Positions 7,962 to 17,173 of a stretch of DNA of 34,743 bases are shown one piece after another. The translations under genes were made by a program, and so were the position numbers. The stretch is taken from positions 25,811 to 60,553 of the forward strand of contig CARUOB010000011.1 in NCBI GenBank assembly GCA_949076555.1, written 5' to 3'. The notes beneath the pieces are model-generated. The model worked only from the letters and a program-made list of their open reading frames with translations, ran no database searches and was not told the DNA's origin. The stretch comes from an uncultured Lachnospiraceae bacterium. Its GTDB lineage: Bacteria > Bacillota > Clostridia > Lachnospirales > Lachnospiraceae. The stretch's first letter is position 1. Each line of letters opens with the position of its first letter.

Positions 7962-9311
7962 TTATAAATATCCGTCCTGTTTCAGTATCGTATGTAGGGC
8001 GGAAATATCCGACTGAATATCCCACGCCTTCTCCCGGAACAGCTCGTCCAGAAACTTTTCAAACGCCTCGTTGATATTGTCCACCGCTGTCTCAATCTCC
8101 CGCTTCGTCTCCTCTATATTGGACAGGTCTAACTGCTGGCCGTCCAGATCCCGGTACGCCTCCAGCAGTTTTTTCGTGGTGGGAAGATAAAAACTTAACA
8201 TCTTTCTAAGCTCGGACGCAAGCTCCGGCTCCTTCTCCACCTGATCGAAAATCCTCGTGACCAGAAGCTCCAGCCGATCCAGTTTATCCGACATTTCCTC
8301 GCCGGGAATCTGCTCATTGCACTGTCTGATCAGACGCACATAACTCTTTCCTTCCTCAATCACTTCGGCCGCCTCTCCCAGACGCGCCCTTTCCTGCCGC
8401 CTGCGCTCGTCGGCCATCTTTTCAATCTCCAGTTTTTTCTGCTCTTCCTCATAATTTTTCTGGGCGAGCATGTACTGGTCGTACATCTCATCACTGGCAA
8501 TCAGACAGGTCTGCTTCTGATCCAGATGCGCCTGCTTAAACATGCCCAGATGAATCATCTGCCGTAAGTCCTTCACAATGAAACGTTCGCTCTTGCCCGT
8601 GCGCTGCGCCATATCCTGAATGGAACAGTACAGCTTATCCTTGACCATGCCCACATATCTTTTATAGCGTTTCGCCCGTCCTGTCAGCCTCGACCCGTGA
8701 ATGCCAAGCCAAAGACCCGCCGCGGTAAAAATCCCCGAGATAATCACAGGGACTATGTCGGCAGGCATCGCGTAAGTGACCAGTTCGCCAATCGTGCCCA
8801 GCAGGACAAGCCCCGATATCCCCGTCAGACCATACCCTGCCCCCATACACACGACGCCAGATACAGATCCCTTCGGCGTGCTCTGAAATAGTCGCTTATC
8901 CAGACGGGCGTTGGGCCGTTTATAAAGGGGATTGGACGCATAGGGGCTTATCTGCGCACGGCCTGCGTTTTGACCCCATCCGCCAGACGTGCCATGGCCT
9001 GCGTTCCCGCCGAAGCCACCCGCCGCACCGTGGTCTGCGTTTTGGCCCAAGCCTCCTGCCGCGCGGCTTATACTCTCACTCACCGTTTCCACGGTACGGC
9101 CAATGCCGTTTCCCACATCATTGACCGCCCGGTTTACACTCTCACCCACTGTCCCGACTGTGCGGTTTACTTCCCGCATGGTGCGGTTGATGGTTTCATT
9201 CACCGTCTCGCCAATGTTCTTTCCCAGATTCGTAAAATTGCCCGTGTCCACCGCCTGCTGTACCTGATCCCGGATATCCTCACCGGCCCGGTACCACTCA
9301 TTCTTGTCCAT
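7962..9311 (-). CDS. XpaC-family membrane protein (5-bromo-4-chloroindolyl phosphate hydrolysis family)
   Basis: A 449-residue protein of the XpaC family, named after an indirect phosphatase phenotype; true activity is unknown. Residues 20-85 form a repetitive amphipathic helix rich in V, N, T and R (GETVNETINRT, GESVNRAVND, VETVSESISRA). A G/N/H-rich linker covers about 86-118. Two hydrophobic segments lie at about 150-177 and 183-205. A winged-helix-like region at about 215-275 contains SIQDMAQRTGKSERFIVKDL. The rest is a charged helical domain. I chose the ATG at 9311 (MDKNEWYRAG). An earlier ATG at 9329 is possible, and neither has an ideal ribosome binding site. The start overlaps the end of the DUF3048 gene by 14 bases, suggesting translational coupling. 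Confidence 0.82.
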   Translation of the reverse strand: MDKNEWYRAGEDIRDQVQQAVDTGNFTNLGKNIGETVNETINRTMREVNRTVGTVGESVNRAVNDVGNGIGRTVETVSESISRAAGGLGQNADHGAAGGFGGNAGHGTSGGWGQNAGRAQISPYASNPLYKRPNARLDKRLFQSTPKGSVSGVVCMGAGYGLTGISGLVLLGTIGELVTYAMPADIVPVIISGIFTAAGLWLGIHGSRLTGRAKRYKRYVGMVKDKLYCSIQDMAQRTGKSERFIVKDLRQMIHLGMFKQAHLDQKQTCLIASDEMYDQYMLAQKNYEEEQKKLEIEKMADERRRQERARLGEAAEVIEEGKSYVRLIRQCNEQIPGEEMSDKLDRLELLVTRIFDQVEKEPELASELRKMLSFYLPTTKKLLEAYRDLDGQQLDLSNIEETKREIETAVDNINEAFEKFLDELFREKAWDIQSDISALHTILKQDGYL

Positions 9312-10494
9312 ATTCCACGAATTCTCCATACTCATCCCAGATATTGCAAATCCAAGTGCTTCCCTGATTAAAGACAATCTCCTCTCCCGCCTCATCATAG
9401 AACTTCGCGGGCGTAAAGTCTCCGTCGAGACGTTTCCAAGTGCCCTTGATTACCTTGCCGTTTGTAAAGACAATGGCTTCGCCCTCTCCATGTACGCCGA
9501 AAGCAAGATAATCGTGCGAATCCCGGACTTCTCCGTGACAGTACTGGAACACCACGTTTCTGACAGTGAGCTGGTCTCCCGTAAGCTCGTCGATCTGCTT
9601 CTTGCCATCCTGATAGCGGTAGTAGAGATGGTCTTGCGCATTGTACTCAAAATACGGATGGTACGCGCCGTAGCCTCCCGAATTGTTCCCGGACTTTCCG
9701 CCGGGATAGACATAGGAAGCATCCTCCTTGTCCTCATACTCTGCCCGCATGTCATCCGCCACAAAAAGGAATGGCGGCACATACTTATCGTCATAGTTCC
9801 AGTCATAGCCAAGTCTGTCCACTGCCTTGAAAAGTCCGTCAATAAAAAGATACCCTGTAAATTCCGTCGCGTAACCGGGCCGCTTATGTCTGCCATAAGC
9901 CTCATCCGCCGGATTGTGGATGCCCACCACAGCCGCGCTGACGTTGTAATAGTTCGGACGGTTGATCAGCTCCTCCACATAGGGTACTGCAAGACCCCAG
10001 TTGCAGTAAATCGCCTCATATCCCATAGCCTGATAGACATAATAGTCTCTGCTCGACCGCACAGGCCCGATCCGGTCCAGATCGTCAAAATTCTCAAACA
10101 CACCCATCAGACGGGTGATACGTCCCTCTACCGGCGCCTCGTAGATAATTCCCGCACGGGAAAGCCCGTACTGGGGCAGAGCCGGCGCATTGTTCGGTAT
10201 CATCACGGCGATGGGCCTTCTCTTCGCCTGCTCCACGTCCGTCCACTCACCGGTCAGATAGCTCTGAATCTTACCGTCCTTTTCCACCCGCTCCTCAATC
10301 ACGAAAGATTCCGGTTCCTCCTCTTCCGGCTCCTCCTCCACCACAGGTTCCTCTTCCGGCTCCTCCGGCTCGATCGGCTCAATCTCCAGTTTCGGCGGTT
10401 CTTTCGCCTCCTCCTTCTCTTTGCCGCAGCCCGCCAGACAAATTATCATGCATAAAATTATCAAACTCAGTAATGTTGTCTTCTTTTGAATCAT
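9298..10494 (-). CDS. DUF3048 (YerB-like) lipoprotein
   Basis: A 398-residue membrane-anchored lipoprotein. The signal peptide is hydrophobic (residues 7-20) and ends in the lipobox LAGC, giving lipid-modified C23. A linker made almost only of E and P covers about 25-65. The folded part begins RRPIAVMIPNNAPALPQYGLS, typical of DUF3048, followed by IIYEAPVEGRITRLMG and RIGPVRSSRDYYV. B. subtilis YerB is the reference; no biochemical role is established. GGAGAGAGG precedes the ATG. It is the first gene of a DUF3048-XpaC-TelA-PrmA run with a candidate promoter 113 bases upstream of the start. Direct overlap with the next gene suggests a common envelope function. Confidence 0.9.
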   Translation of the reverse strand: MIQKKTTLLSLIILCMIICLAGCGKEKEEAKEPPKLEIEPIEPEEPEEEPVVEEEPEEEEPESFVIEERVEKDGKIQSYLTGEWTDVEQAKRRPIAVMIPNNAPALPQYGLSRAGIIYEAPVEGRITRLMGVFENFDDLDRIGPVRSSRDYYVYQAMGYEAIYCNWGLAVPYVEELINRPNYYNVSAAVVGIHNPADEAYGRHKRPGYATEFTGYLFIDGLFKAVDRLGYDWNYDDKYVPPFLFVADDMRAEYEDKEDASYVYPGGKSGNNSGGYGAYHPYFEYNAQDHLYYRYQDGKKQIDELTGDQLTVRNVVFQYCHGEVRDSHDYLAFGVHGEGEAIVFTNGKVIKGTWKRLDGDFTPAKFYDEAGEEIVFNQGSTWICNIWDEYGEFVEYGQE

Positions 10495-10606
10495 TTTTCC
10501 TCTCTCCTACGTTTTTCCTGGATCTCACGTTCTTTGGTTATTCTGGTAAATCGCACATCACGCCGATGCACATACACGAATTAGTATACGGCGCATAAAC
10601 ACTTTT

Positions 10607-10635
10607 ATTATAACCGAAAAATGGAAGGCTGTACA
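10607..10635 (-). promoter_or_regulatory. Candidate promoter of the DUF3048-xpaC-telA-prmA operon
   Basis: On the minus strand TGTACA (10635-10630, four of six -35 matches) is followed after exactly 17 bases by a perfect TATAAT (10612-10607). It leaves a leader of about 105 bases. It lies just past the terminator of the large surface-protein gene, as expected for a new transcription unit. Confidence 0.55.
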
Positions 10636-10664
10636 CTTAAAAAAATTGGCTGACAAAGAAAAAT

Positions 10665-10704
10665 CAGAGAAAATAACAGCAGGGCACCGCAAAGCGCCCT
10701 GCTG
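10665..10704 (-). terminator. Terminator of the transglutaminase-thioredoxin gene
   Basis: Perfect 9-bp stem CAGCAGGGC / GCCCTGCTG (10677-10704), then TTATTTTCTC on the minus strand. The stem begins 6 bases after the stop codon. Confidence 0.8.
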
Positions 10705-10710
10705 GAAAAA

Positions 10711-13700
10711 TTAATAATGAATCACTTTTTTCACAATGTCAAATTTCACCGTTACACTCCCACCGTATTCCGGCGCCAGTCCTGTGATCGTCACGCTTCC
10801 TTTATTTTTTCCGGATTTATTGTTTGCGCCGTAGGAAACCGTATAATCTTTTCCCTCCGTATACGCGTTTCCACTGACGGCGTCTCGAACCGTAACAGCA
10901 GGCGTAACCTGATTTCCCGTGTAAACCGCTTCTTCCGTCAGATCTACCTCCAAGTTACTCTTTACCAGTTTCGTCTGATAGATCGGCAGCGGCACGACAA
11001 TCTCCCCGTCCGCCTCATAGCTGCTTTCGGCTTTTGCCGTAATAACGGCTCTCGGTCTCAACACCTGCAAATTTTGATTCAGTTCCGGATCTGCAACCCC
11101 ATTTTTGACAGCTTCGCTGTATGCCTCCCAATACTGCATATACTGCGCCTGCGTATTGCACTCATATCTCACTTCATAGTCTTGGTTCAAACGCAGGGCG
11201 CTCTTGCCGTCCATCAGTTTCACCGCAGGCTTATACTCAAAATCCTCCGCCTTGTTCGGATTGTAAGAAACTGCCGTCGTCTTAACCTGAATGCTGCCGC
11301 TGTCAACGGCCTGTTTCAGACCTCTCTTCGTGATCTGGAAGGTCACGTCGAAATTTCCGGTATAGTTGCCCTTTCCCTGCACCGTAACCGTAGGCGGTTT
11401 CTCCGCGGAACCGTCGGCTACCGCCTTGTTGTTCTTATACTTGAGCGTATAATCTTTGCCGTTTTGCAGGACAAACCCTTCCGCGTTTGTGAGGCGGATT
11501 TCATCCACAGGCTTCACGCCCGCTTTGCAATAAGGAAAGCTCATGTTGTTCATCGTGTCCGCACGCTTAACCTCATTTTGGTTTGCGATATCGGCCGCCG
11601 TGATCTTAAAGGTCTTCTTAAAACTGCCGCTGTAACCCGCCTCGTTTTTGCCTTTAAAAGTCATTGTGGCAGTTCCCTTGTCTCTGTTCTTGGCGTAACT
11701 TATGGTATAGTCCGTCCCGTATTGCAGTGTCTTAGCCGCTTCGTCCCCCACACCGTAAGTCAAAACAGCATGATTCTGCGTCAGCGCCCTGCCTGTGTAC
11801 GCCTGATTTTCCACACCGCTCACTTGCACTGTCTTTGCGGAAAACGTCTTGCCCTTGATGTTGAACGCCGCTGTCTTTGTCCCGACATACTGTCCGTTTC
11901 CGGTGACGACAAGCTCCGCCTTGCCGACCTTACCCGGGACAGGCTGCACCGTATAATCGCGTCCCGGCTTCAAAACTGTTTTTCCATACTTCACGGTAAA
12001 GGTGTCCTTCGTGCTCTCCTCCGACGGAGTCAGTCTGATCGCTTCGCCCGTATATTCTACATTTTTCAGATTTAAACCGAGTGTAATTTTGACATTTTTC
12101 ATCAGGTGGGTTTTATCGGCCACATAAATCCTCCGGCTGATACTTCCCTCATAATTGCCGATTCCCTCCACCGTCAGCAAAAACTCTCCTTCATATGCCT
12201 TGGGAATTTCCGCATTAGTCAGCTCTTCGCCTCTCCCCAGACTGTTGCCCAGACCGTCACGGGCATTTTCCACCGTCAGTTTCAGGCGAAAATCCACATC
12301 CCGCTTCATACTTTTGACGTATTTGATGGAAGAAAAAGGCTTCTGCACCTTATTCGCCACTGCAAGCTGTTCCGATACTTTCAGCGTAACACCGGCCGCA
12401 GGTATCCCTGCACCGTCTCCGATTGACGCCCGCAGAATATTGAAGTTTACCTTGACGGTATCCTTTTCTCCGTCCTTGATTTTGTCCGTATAGTCGCCCT
12501 TACCGATGATCTCCACGTAAGGCAGTTCCGAATTAAAGTTTACGCCCTCGCCGTTTCCCCGTTTCAGCACGCCGTCCTTATTGGCATTCGTATTATTGTA
12601 ATACTTAATCTGGTAATCCCTGCCGGATTTTAAAAGTGTATCCCCGTCGTACACCGTGACCGCAGGCTTGCACGCCTTACCGGTATAATATACGTCTGCT
12701 ATTTCCTGAAAAGCGAAGCCGCCCTCCTCTTTACTCTCCTCGAGCCACTTCGCATAAAGCGTCATGTCCTCCTGCACGATATCCGTTTCAAAATTCCACG
12801 CTTTCGTACAGGCAACGTCCCGATACCATCCATCAAAACGGTATCCGGCGGCCGTGGGATCTTCCGGTCTCACCGCCGTATCTCCCGCCCTCAGACCGAT
12901 CTGGGCCTCTGGCGCCGTTCCGTGTCCCTGTACGTCAAAAGTTACCATATAGGAGACGTATTCTCTCGCCACGGTCAACGTGCCGTTCTCATAATCAATC
13001 GTATAGTTTGCTCCCGCATCGGCTCCGGAAGGAACGATGTCATACCGCCCCGGCACCGCCGTGCTTTTTATACCACAGGAAAAAGATGGTTTCACCAGCA
13101 GTTGATCCGTTCCCACAAGCCCGCTGATCTCGTATTCGTACTTGCCGATTGCCGAAATGGGATCATTTACCAAAATCACCTTATCTTTTGCCAGAATCCG
13201 AACCTTGGCAGGCTGAATCTCGAAGGATTTGCTGACACTGCCGCTGTACAGATTCTTTCCCGTCACAACCGCCAGAGCCGTGCCCGCATTCCGGTTATTT
13301 TTGTAGGACAGCTCGTAGTCCTGCCCTTCTTCCAGAAGCACGCCGGATGACAGTACCGCAACTTTCGGTTCCTGTTCCGACCCGTTATATGTCACCCTGT
13401 TTGTCTTAAAAGTAACCGTCGTTTCGTTACCAAACGTCTCCTGTACCGTCACCTGCGCCTGCACATCCAGTCCTTGAAACTTTTCCGCCTCGTTTGGTAT
13501 AAATGCTGCCAAAAAGCTGTAAACGCCCACTTTATCGACAGTCTGCGTATCATCCTCCCGCCATATATACATTCCATGCGGATTGTCCGGGAAAGCAATC
13601 TCCCTGAGACTCTGCCCGACAGAAGCCGTCAGCTTCGGCTCCTCCACGATCAGCGTGTCAAAACTTCCCGTATAGCCGCCAGCGGTAACATTCACCTTGC

Positions 13701-16215
13701 ATATCCCCGGCTTCGAGGAGTCGAAACCGCTGATCATGCCCATCGAAAGCGCAACGGTATTCGTACCGCTGCCGGACGGATAGGTGACTTTTCCGCCCTG
13801 AAGCTTTATCTCCTGCCCGACTTTATATGTTGTGACAGTGGGCGGAGTGACCTTATAAGCCTGCGAGTATCCACAGTACTTCGCCAGATTCTCGTACACC
13901 TCCTCCGCAGTCTTCAACCCTCGTGTAATGTATTGCAGGCGGTTATTGGCGTCAATATAACAGATCACCGGCATAGCCACCGCCGTGTCGTAAATAGCTG
14001 TCTCCAGCAGGTACAGCATCATACTCTCCCTGTTCTTTGCTGTCGTGTCATAGGAAAAAGTAATCTGTTCGCAGCCGTACTGCTTCTGAAACGCTGCGAC
14101 TTCGTCCTTCGCTGCGCTATCTATTTCCAGTGCATAGACATCTATATCGGTAAATCTGTCAATCGATTTGGCAATACTATTAACCGTACTCCGACAATTA
14201 CCGCAGGAATTACGGTAGAAAACCAAGAGCTTGGGCTTGCCATCCGCGGTAGAGCTGATCTTGCTGTCGTCCAGCGCCGTATAGTCATGGGACAGATTTT
14301 CGAGGTTCAGCGCCACGCCGCTCTCCGGCAGAGGAGCTGGATTGTCGCCGCCCACATCGATATCCGCCCTCAGCACTTCCTCCTTTTGCGTCAGGTTCGG
14401 AGACTCGTGGAGGCTGTAGCGCACCGCCCCTCTGTAATATGCGCTGCCGTAAATATAACCGTACTTGGTATCGGCGCTAAACTCCGTCTTTCTGTCTATG
14501 CCATCCATGGGAACACTGTAAATATTCTCTTTATCATTGAAATACAGTCGGTCATCGATGCGAAACAACCCTGAATAGGCGCCCGGCCACGCCATCGGGC
14601 CGTTCGGCCATGCCGGCCATTTTTCAATCACCTGCAACGGCATTCCGTTGGTCGCAACATTATTCAGGTTGGTTTTCATAAGCGCAGGCTTCCCGCCCGG
14701 TCCGCCGCTAGGCGATATATAATAGCAGTCGCTTCCTGATATCACCATCGACGACGTGCAATTCGTCCAGAAGGCATTGTCATAGCGTGTGTCGGTCGCC
14801 TGATAATCCACCACGCTGCTGCCCTTCGTCACAACCCAATCATGGTGTTTATGTTTTTCATCCTGAAAAACCTCGTCGCTGCAGAGCATGTAGCTGTGCA
14901 TCACTCTGCCGACAAGATCCCTTACCGGATCGTCCCATGTGACGTCCACCTGATAGTACTGCCCATCCAGCTCGACCAGATTCCATGCGTGGTCCATGGC
15001 GTCGCTGGTAACCATATAGCAGTCGATTCCCACCTGATTCAACAGATACTTATAGGCAAGCGCGTATCCCTGACATACGGCGGTGCGCTTTACAAAAACG
15101 CCATACGCGCTGAAAGATTCTATGGGCAGTGTATTCGCGTTCAGATTATCGTAGTCATACTCGCAGTTGACCGCCAGATAATCATGCAGGGCAATGGCCT
15201 TCTGTAGATCGCTCATGCCCTGATCCACCGACGCCAGCGCCGTATCCACACCCTGCTGCCATTCGGAATCATTCCATGTGGTCTCATAAGTCATCGTAAG
15301 ACTCGCGATCTTTGTCGCAATACAACTATATTTAAATCCGCCGCTCACATAATAAAGATCCGGATGCTCGTTTAATACGCCGCTGACCAGAAGTCCAATC
15401 TTTGTCGGCTTTGTTGTCTCATATGGTATGTCATATTTAGAAACATCAATCGGTGTAACGCGCGCTTTCATCTGCTGATACAGATAATTCATAATCTCTT
15501 CATCGCTGTACGCAGACACAGCATAGGCCGCAGCGCCGTCGTCCTCAGCAGGTGCATCGCCAAACTGATACGCGCCCTCTATCTCCAGCTCTACCCAGAC
15601 TTCCGATTCCTCAACAGACATTAAATCATTCCCGGACACCTGCAAGTCATTGCCGGAAATCTGCACATCAGAAAAAGGCAGCTCCGTATCTGTCTCACCG
15701 CCTTCATCTCCTATATCTTCTTTCGGAGTCTCCGTCTCCTCTCCTTCCACAGGAAGCCGGTCTTCGGGTTCTTCTGTCTCCTCCCCTTCCGCGGGAAGCT
15801 GGTCTTCGGGCTGTTCCGTCTCCTCTCCTTCCGCTGGAAGCTGATCTTCGGGCTGTTCCGTCTCTTGGTTAGAAGGTGTCTCCTCATCCGTAGGTGTCTC
15901 CGTCTGCACAGGATCGTCCTCTCCCGGTTTCTCATTCTCCCCGGAGGCATCCTCCGCGGTTCCCGTGCCGGGCTGTTGCGTCTCTTCCTCCCCCGGCGCC
16001 TCTTTTTCAGGTTCCTGTTCTGTTTCCCCGTCACCCTGAGTCTGACCGGATTCCTGCTGTGGCGCCTCTTCCTTGGCGACAGATTCTTCACCAGTTGTCG
16101 TTTCCTGCACAGCCGTCAGTTCTTCCGCAAAGACAGTATCCGCAGGAAGCTGTACTGTGGAAAGCACCATTATGGCTGCTAAAAGGCCTGCCAAAATTCG
16201 TTTTGCTGATTTCAT
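10711..16215 (-). CDS. Giant secreted protein with transglutaminase core, thioredoxin-like domain and Ig-like repeats
   Basis: An 1,834-residue exported protein. The signal peptide occupies about residues 1-30 (ending VFA-EE). An acidic E/P/T/Q linker covers 31-180 and includes three 14-residue repeats (TEQPEDQLPAEG type), then DVQISGNDLQVSGNDL. A transglutaminase core lies at about 330-430 with a complete triad: C381 (RTAVCQGYA), H409 (MDHAWN) and D424 (YQVDVTWDD). Residues about 480-620 resemble beta-propeller-like repeats. A thioredoxin-like domain covers about 640-785, with redox motif CGNC at 671-674 and AMPVICYID as the cis-proline region. A bacterial Ig-like domain follows, then an InlB-type repeat ending YAKW, and about seven related 70-90-residue repeats of the pattern Y-x-G...L-x-x-G-x-DY. 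No LPXTG signal, SLH domain or membrane anchor is seen at the C-terminus (VKKVIHY). AGGAGG lies 7 bases before the ATG. Likely role: surface or matrix protein that may crosslink or process proteins. The substrate is unknown. Confidence 0.85.
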   Translation of the reverse strand: MKSAKRILAGLLAAIMVLSTVQLPADTVFAEELTAVQETTTGEESVAKEEAPQQESGQTQGDGETEQEPEKEAPGEEETQQPGTGTAEDASGENEKPGEDDPVQTETPTDEETPSNQETEQPEDQLPAEGEETEQPEDQLPAEGEETEEPEDRLPVEGEETETPKEDIGDEGGETDTELPFSDVQISGNDLQVSGNDLMSVEESEVWVELEIEGAYQFGDAPAEDDGAAAYAVSAYSDEEIMNYLYQQMKARVTPIDVSKYDIPYETTKPTKIGLLVSGVLNEHPDLYYVSGGFKYSCIATKIASLTMTYETTWNDSEWQQGVDTALASVDQGMSDLQKAIALHDYLAVNCEYDYDNLNANTLPIESFSAYGVFVKRTAVCQGYALAYKYLLNQVGIDCYMVTSDAMDHAWNLVELDGQYYQVDVTWDDPVRDLVGRVMHSYMLCSDEVFQDEKHKHHDWVVTKGSSVVDYQATDTRYDNAFWTNCTSSMVISGSDCYYISPSGGPGGKPALMKTNLNNVATNGMPLQVIEKWPAWPNGPMAWPGAYSGLFRIDDRLYFNDKENIYSVPMDGIDRKTEFSADTKYGYIYGSAYYRGAVRYSLHESPNLTQKEEVLRADIDVGGDNPAPLPESGVALNLENLSHDYTALDDSKISSTADGKPKLLVFYRNSCGNCRSTVNSIAKSIDRFTDIDVYALEIDSAAKDEVAAFQKQYGCEQITFSYDTTAKNRESMMLYLLETAIYDTAVAMPVICYIDANNRLQYITRGLKTAEEVYENLAKYCGYSQAYKVTPPTVTTYKVGQEIKLQGGKVTYPSGSGTNTVALSMGMISGFDSSKPGICKVNVTAGGYTGSFDTLIVEEPKLTASVGQSLREIAFPDNPHGMYIWREDDTQTVDKVGVYSFLAAFIPNEAEKFQGLDVQAQVTVQETFGNETTVTFKTNRVTYNGSEQEPKVAVLSSGVLLEEGQDYELSYKNNRNAGTALAVVTGKNLYSGSVSKSFEIQPAKVRILAKDKVILVNDPISAIGKYEYEISGLVGTDQLLVKPSFSCGIKSTAVPGRYDIVPSGADAGANYTIDYENGTLTVAREYVSYMVTFDVQGHGTAPEAQIGLRAGDTAVRPEDPTAAGYRFDGWYRDVACTKAWNFETDIVQEDMTLYAKWLEESKEEGGFAFQEIADVYYTGKACKPAVTVYDGDTLLKSGRDYQIKYYNNTNANKDGVLKRGNGEGVNFNSELPYVEIIGKGDYTDKIKDGEKDTVKVNFNILRASIGDGAGIPAAGVTLKVSEQLAVANKVQKPFSSIKYVKSMKRDVDFRLKLTVENARDGLGNSLGRGEELTNAEIPKAYEGEFLLTVEGIGNYEGSISRRIYVADKTHLMKNVKITLGLNLKNVEYTGEAIRLTPSEESTKDTFTVKYGKTVLKPGRDYTVQPVPGKVGKAELVVTGNGQYVGTKTAAFNIKGKTFSAKTVQVSGVENQAYTGRALTQNHAVLTYGVGDEAAKTLQYGTDYTISYAKNRDKGTATMTFKGKNEAGYSGSFKKTFKITAADIANQNEVKRADTMNNMSFPYCKAGVKPVDEIRLTNAEGFVLQNGKDYTLKYKNNKAVADGSAEKPPTVTVQGKGNYTGNFDVTFQITKRGLKQAVDSGSIQVKTTAVSYNPNKAEDFEYKPAVKLMDGKSALRLNQDYEVRYECNTQAQYMQYWEAYSEAVKNGVADPELNQNLQVLRPRAVITAKAESSYEADGEIVVPLPIYQTKLVKSNLEVDLTEEAVYTGNQVTPAVTVRDAVSGNAYTEGKDYTVSYGANNKSGKNKGSVTITGLAPEYGGSVTVKFDIVKKVIHY
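15742..15867 (-). repeat. Three in-phase 42-base tandem repeats in the acidic linker
   Basis: Encodes residues 117-158 as three 14-residue units: QETEQPEDQLPAEG, EETEQPEDQLPAEG and EETEEPEDRLPVEG. A weak fourth unit follows. Repeats of this kind can change copy number by slippage and so vary linker length. Confidence 0.85.
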
Positions 16216-16314
16216 TACGTCCTCCTCAAATCCGTTGAATCCGTTATGTTTATAATTAATACTACCACAGCTTTTATAGAATTTACAATTGGTAACGTGA
16301 TTTCAAATACAAAT

Positions 16315-16350
16315 CCCCGCCTCAACGGGTGTGCACCGATAAATGCGGGG
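16315..16350 (-). terminator. Possible terminator after the Rpn remnant
   Basis: A stem CCCCGC / GCGGGG with a partly paired interior lies 7 bases downstream of the stop at 16358. Its downstream tail on the minus strand is only ATTTGTATTTG. A weak terminator, or a structure in the leader of the giant surface-protein gene. Confidence 0.4.
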
Positions 16351-16357
16351 ATAAGGA

Positions 16358-16975
16358 TTATATATGAAATTCTTCGTACAACGCTTCCCGATATTTTCTG
16401 TCTCTGGTTGATCGTTCTAAATCTTCCATACGGTTCTGCTCAAGCAATGCCCTGATCAGCCTGTTTGCACGTTCTTCGCCTATCTCTTTACCTTCTTTTC
16501 TTCCCTCTTCTCTTCCTTCTGCCCGGAGCGTCCGTTCGTATTTATCCTTATCAAATTCCTCCAATATCATTCCCAACACCTCCGCTCGATACTTCGTAAG
16601 CGTCTCCGCCAATATCTTCTGCTCGATGCAGTATTGTATTGCATCTTCCACCGCCGCCTGACTTGGCAGGCCCCGCCGCATATACTGCCGCGATATATCC
16701 ACAAACATCGCGTACTCTTTCAACACACGGCACCTTTCCATTAATTGTCTGTTATACCCGTAATTAATGTTAAGCATTCTGACCCGCAATTCCAAGTCCG
16801 CTTTTCTCCTCCGTTTTCCGGCAGGATACCATCTGCAAAGCAACTGTTCCTGCCATATTTTATTCGTATTAGAAAAATCTGACAGAAACTGTCTGAATGT
16901 GCGGATACGCACATTGTTTAGAATTTCTCTGATGCATTCATCATAATGGAGACAGAATGATTTGTCAACTGCTTT
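16358..16975 (-). pseudogene. 5'-truncated Rpn-family nuclease/transposase-like gene
   Basis: The reading frame is open from a stop at 16976-16978 to the stop at 16358. It encodes the C-terminal half of a PD-(D/E)XK-type Rpn family protein. Family-like stretches are SFCLHYDECIREIL, KADLELRVRMLNINYGYN, RCRVLKEYAMFVDISRQY, and the tail GREEGRKEGKEIGEE. The N-terminal nuclease core, normally over 100 residues with the catalytic D and E/QxK, is missing, and the DNA upstream of 16975 does not encode it. The only internal starts are a GTG at 16912 and later codons, so any product would be a fragment. I read it as a degraded gene rather than a functional one. Full-length members are linked to RecA-independent recombination and are abundant in Lachnospiraceae. 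Confidence 0.75.
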
Positions 16976-17088
16976 TTAACGGAATTTACACAGCGCTCCG
17001 GCTGGGTAAAAGCAAACACTCCAATCTTTACAATTCCATTTTGTCATATTGCATGTCATTTTCTTTAGGCAAGAATTGCTTTACTTTT

Positions 17089-17149
17089 TTATAAAAACAC
17101 AACGAGGGTGTCGCAAAATCATCCAATTATATGATTTTGCGGCACCCTC
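17089..17149 (-). terminator. Long hairpin terminator downstream of the subtilase gene
   Basis: A 19-bp stem with one G-U pair joins 17104-17122 (GAGGGTGTCGCAAAATCAT) to 17131-17149 around an 8-base loop. On the minus strand it is followed by GTTGTGTTTTTAT. It starts 24 bases after the subtilase stop codon. The stem is unusually long for a simple terminator and may derive from an insertion-sequence end or a small palindromic element. Confidence 0.7.
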
Positions 17150-17173
17150 TGTCGTTATTAACAGATACAATTA

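Noticed and set aside
10717..12075. 452-codon plus-strand open frame opposite the giant surface protein
   Set aside because: Antisense shadow of the Ig-like repeats, with no domain signature; the minus-strand frame is continuous with a signal peptide and a good ribosome binding site.
15742..15867. LPAEG and LPVEG motifs resembling sortase signals
   Set aside because: They sit in the N-terminal acidic repeat linker, without a following hydrophobic segment and basic tail, so they are not cell-wall sorting signals.
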